NCBI GenBank assembly: GCA_900542425.1
Contig: UQNQ01000019.1
Span: forward strand, 1-32,490
Reading direction: 5' to 3'
Length of the DNA stretch: 32,490 bases
Source of the DNA: an uncultured Eubacteriales bacterium
GTDB taxonomy: Bacteria > Bacillota > Clostridia > Oscillospirales > CAG-272
Part shown: piece by piece, positions 32,453 to 32,490 of the stretch
Position numbering within the stretch: the stretch's first letter is position 1
How the letters are laid out: every line of letters starts with the position of its first letter
Notes under the pieces: generated by a model
Databases searched by the model: none
What the model saw: the letters and a program-made list of their open reading frames with translations, nothing else
What the model was told of the DNA's origin: nothing
Position numbers and translations under genes: made by a program

Positions 32453-32490
32453 TTTCTGTTTTTTTGCGTGCTTGGGAGATAGCATAGAAT

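Overview
The window looks like part of the chromosome of an anaerobic, endospore-forming member of the Clostridia (Bacillota). The evidence is a cotJ spore-coat operon, DegV, VanZ and TIGR04086 family proteins, strong GGAGG-type ribosome binding sites, SigA-type promoters that almost all have a 17-bp spacer, a CCA-encoded tRNA pair, and a SUF-like minimal Fe-S system in place of a full suf or isc operon. I cannot name the genus.

Left edge (1 to about 1915): a foreign, decayed patch. It starts with the 3' end of a very AT-rich malonyl-CoA:ACP transacylase-like gene (about 26 % G+C by hand count of the first 300 bases). Next come a fragment of an ImmA/IrrE metallopeptidase gene and, on the minus strand, a pseudogene that resembles winged-helix replication-initiator-like proteins of Firmicutes mobile elements and carries one nonsense and two frameshift lesions. 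The patch abuts the 3' part of cotJC, so the cotJABC operon (2885 to 1903, minus) ends in a truncated manganese-catalase-like coat protein.

Middle (3046 to 13174): mostly single housekeeping or accessory genes with their own promoters and hairpin terminators. These are a VanZ-like protein, an AlkD-type glycosylase, a MutT-type Nudix hydrolase, a YgjP-type metallopeptidase, DegV, a D-2-hydroxyacid dehydrogenase, a permuted NlpC/P60-like protein, a ketopantoate reductase family enzyme, glutamine-dependent NAD synthetase, YajC, and a TIGR04086 membrane protein whose ribosome binding site lies inside a hairpin.

Carbohydrate and central metabolism (13324 to 24344): two large cytoplasmic glycoside-hydrolase-like genes (GH78-like and DUF6067-like) have matching promoters, which suggests co-regulation. 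They are followed by gap (glyceraldehyde-3-phosphate dehydrogenase), a small helical protein, tRNA-Ala and tRNA-Val, an AraC-type regulator divergent from a uroporphyrinogen-decarboxylase-family gene, a WecG/TagA-type glycosyltransferase and a small membrane protein.

Right part (24637 to 31219): one probable operon runs from a strong promoter: metallo-beta-lactamase-fold hydrolase, a divergent glutamyl-tRNA synthetase, a glutaminyl-tRNA synthetase, a LUD-domain protein, then SmsC and SmsB (a SufC-like ATPase and a single SufB/D-like scaffold), ending at a hairpin terminator. After it lie a cysteine-rich Crp/Fnr-type regulator and thioredoxin, which are convergent and overlap at their 3' ends. 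This part of the window joins glutamine/glutamate tRNA charging with Fe-S cluster assembly and thiol redox functions. I saw no CRISPR array, intact insertion sequence, prophage or rRNA gene.
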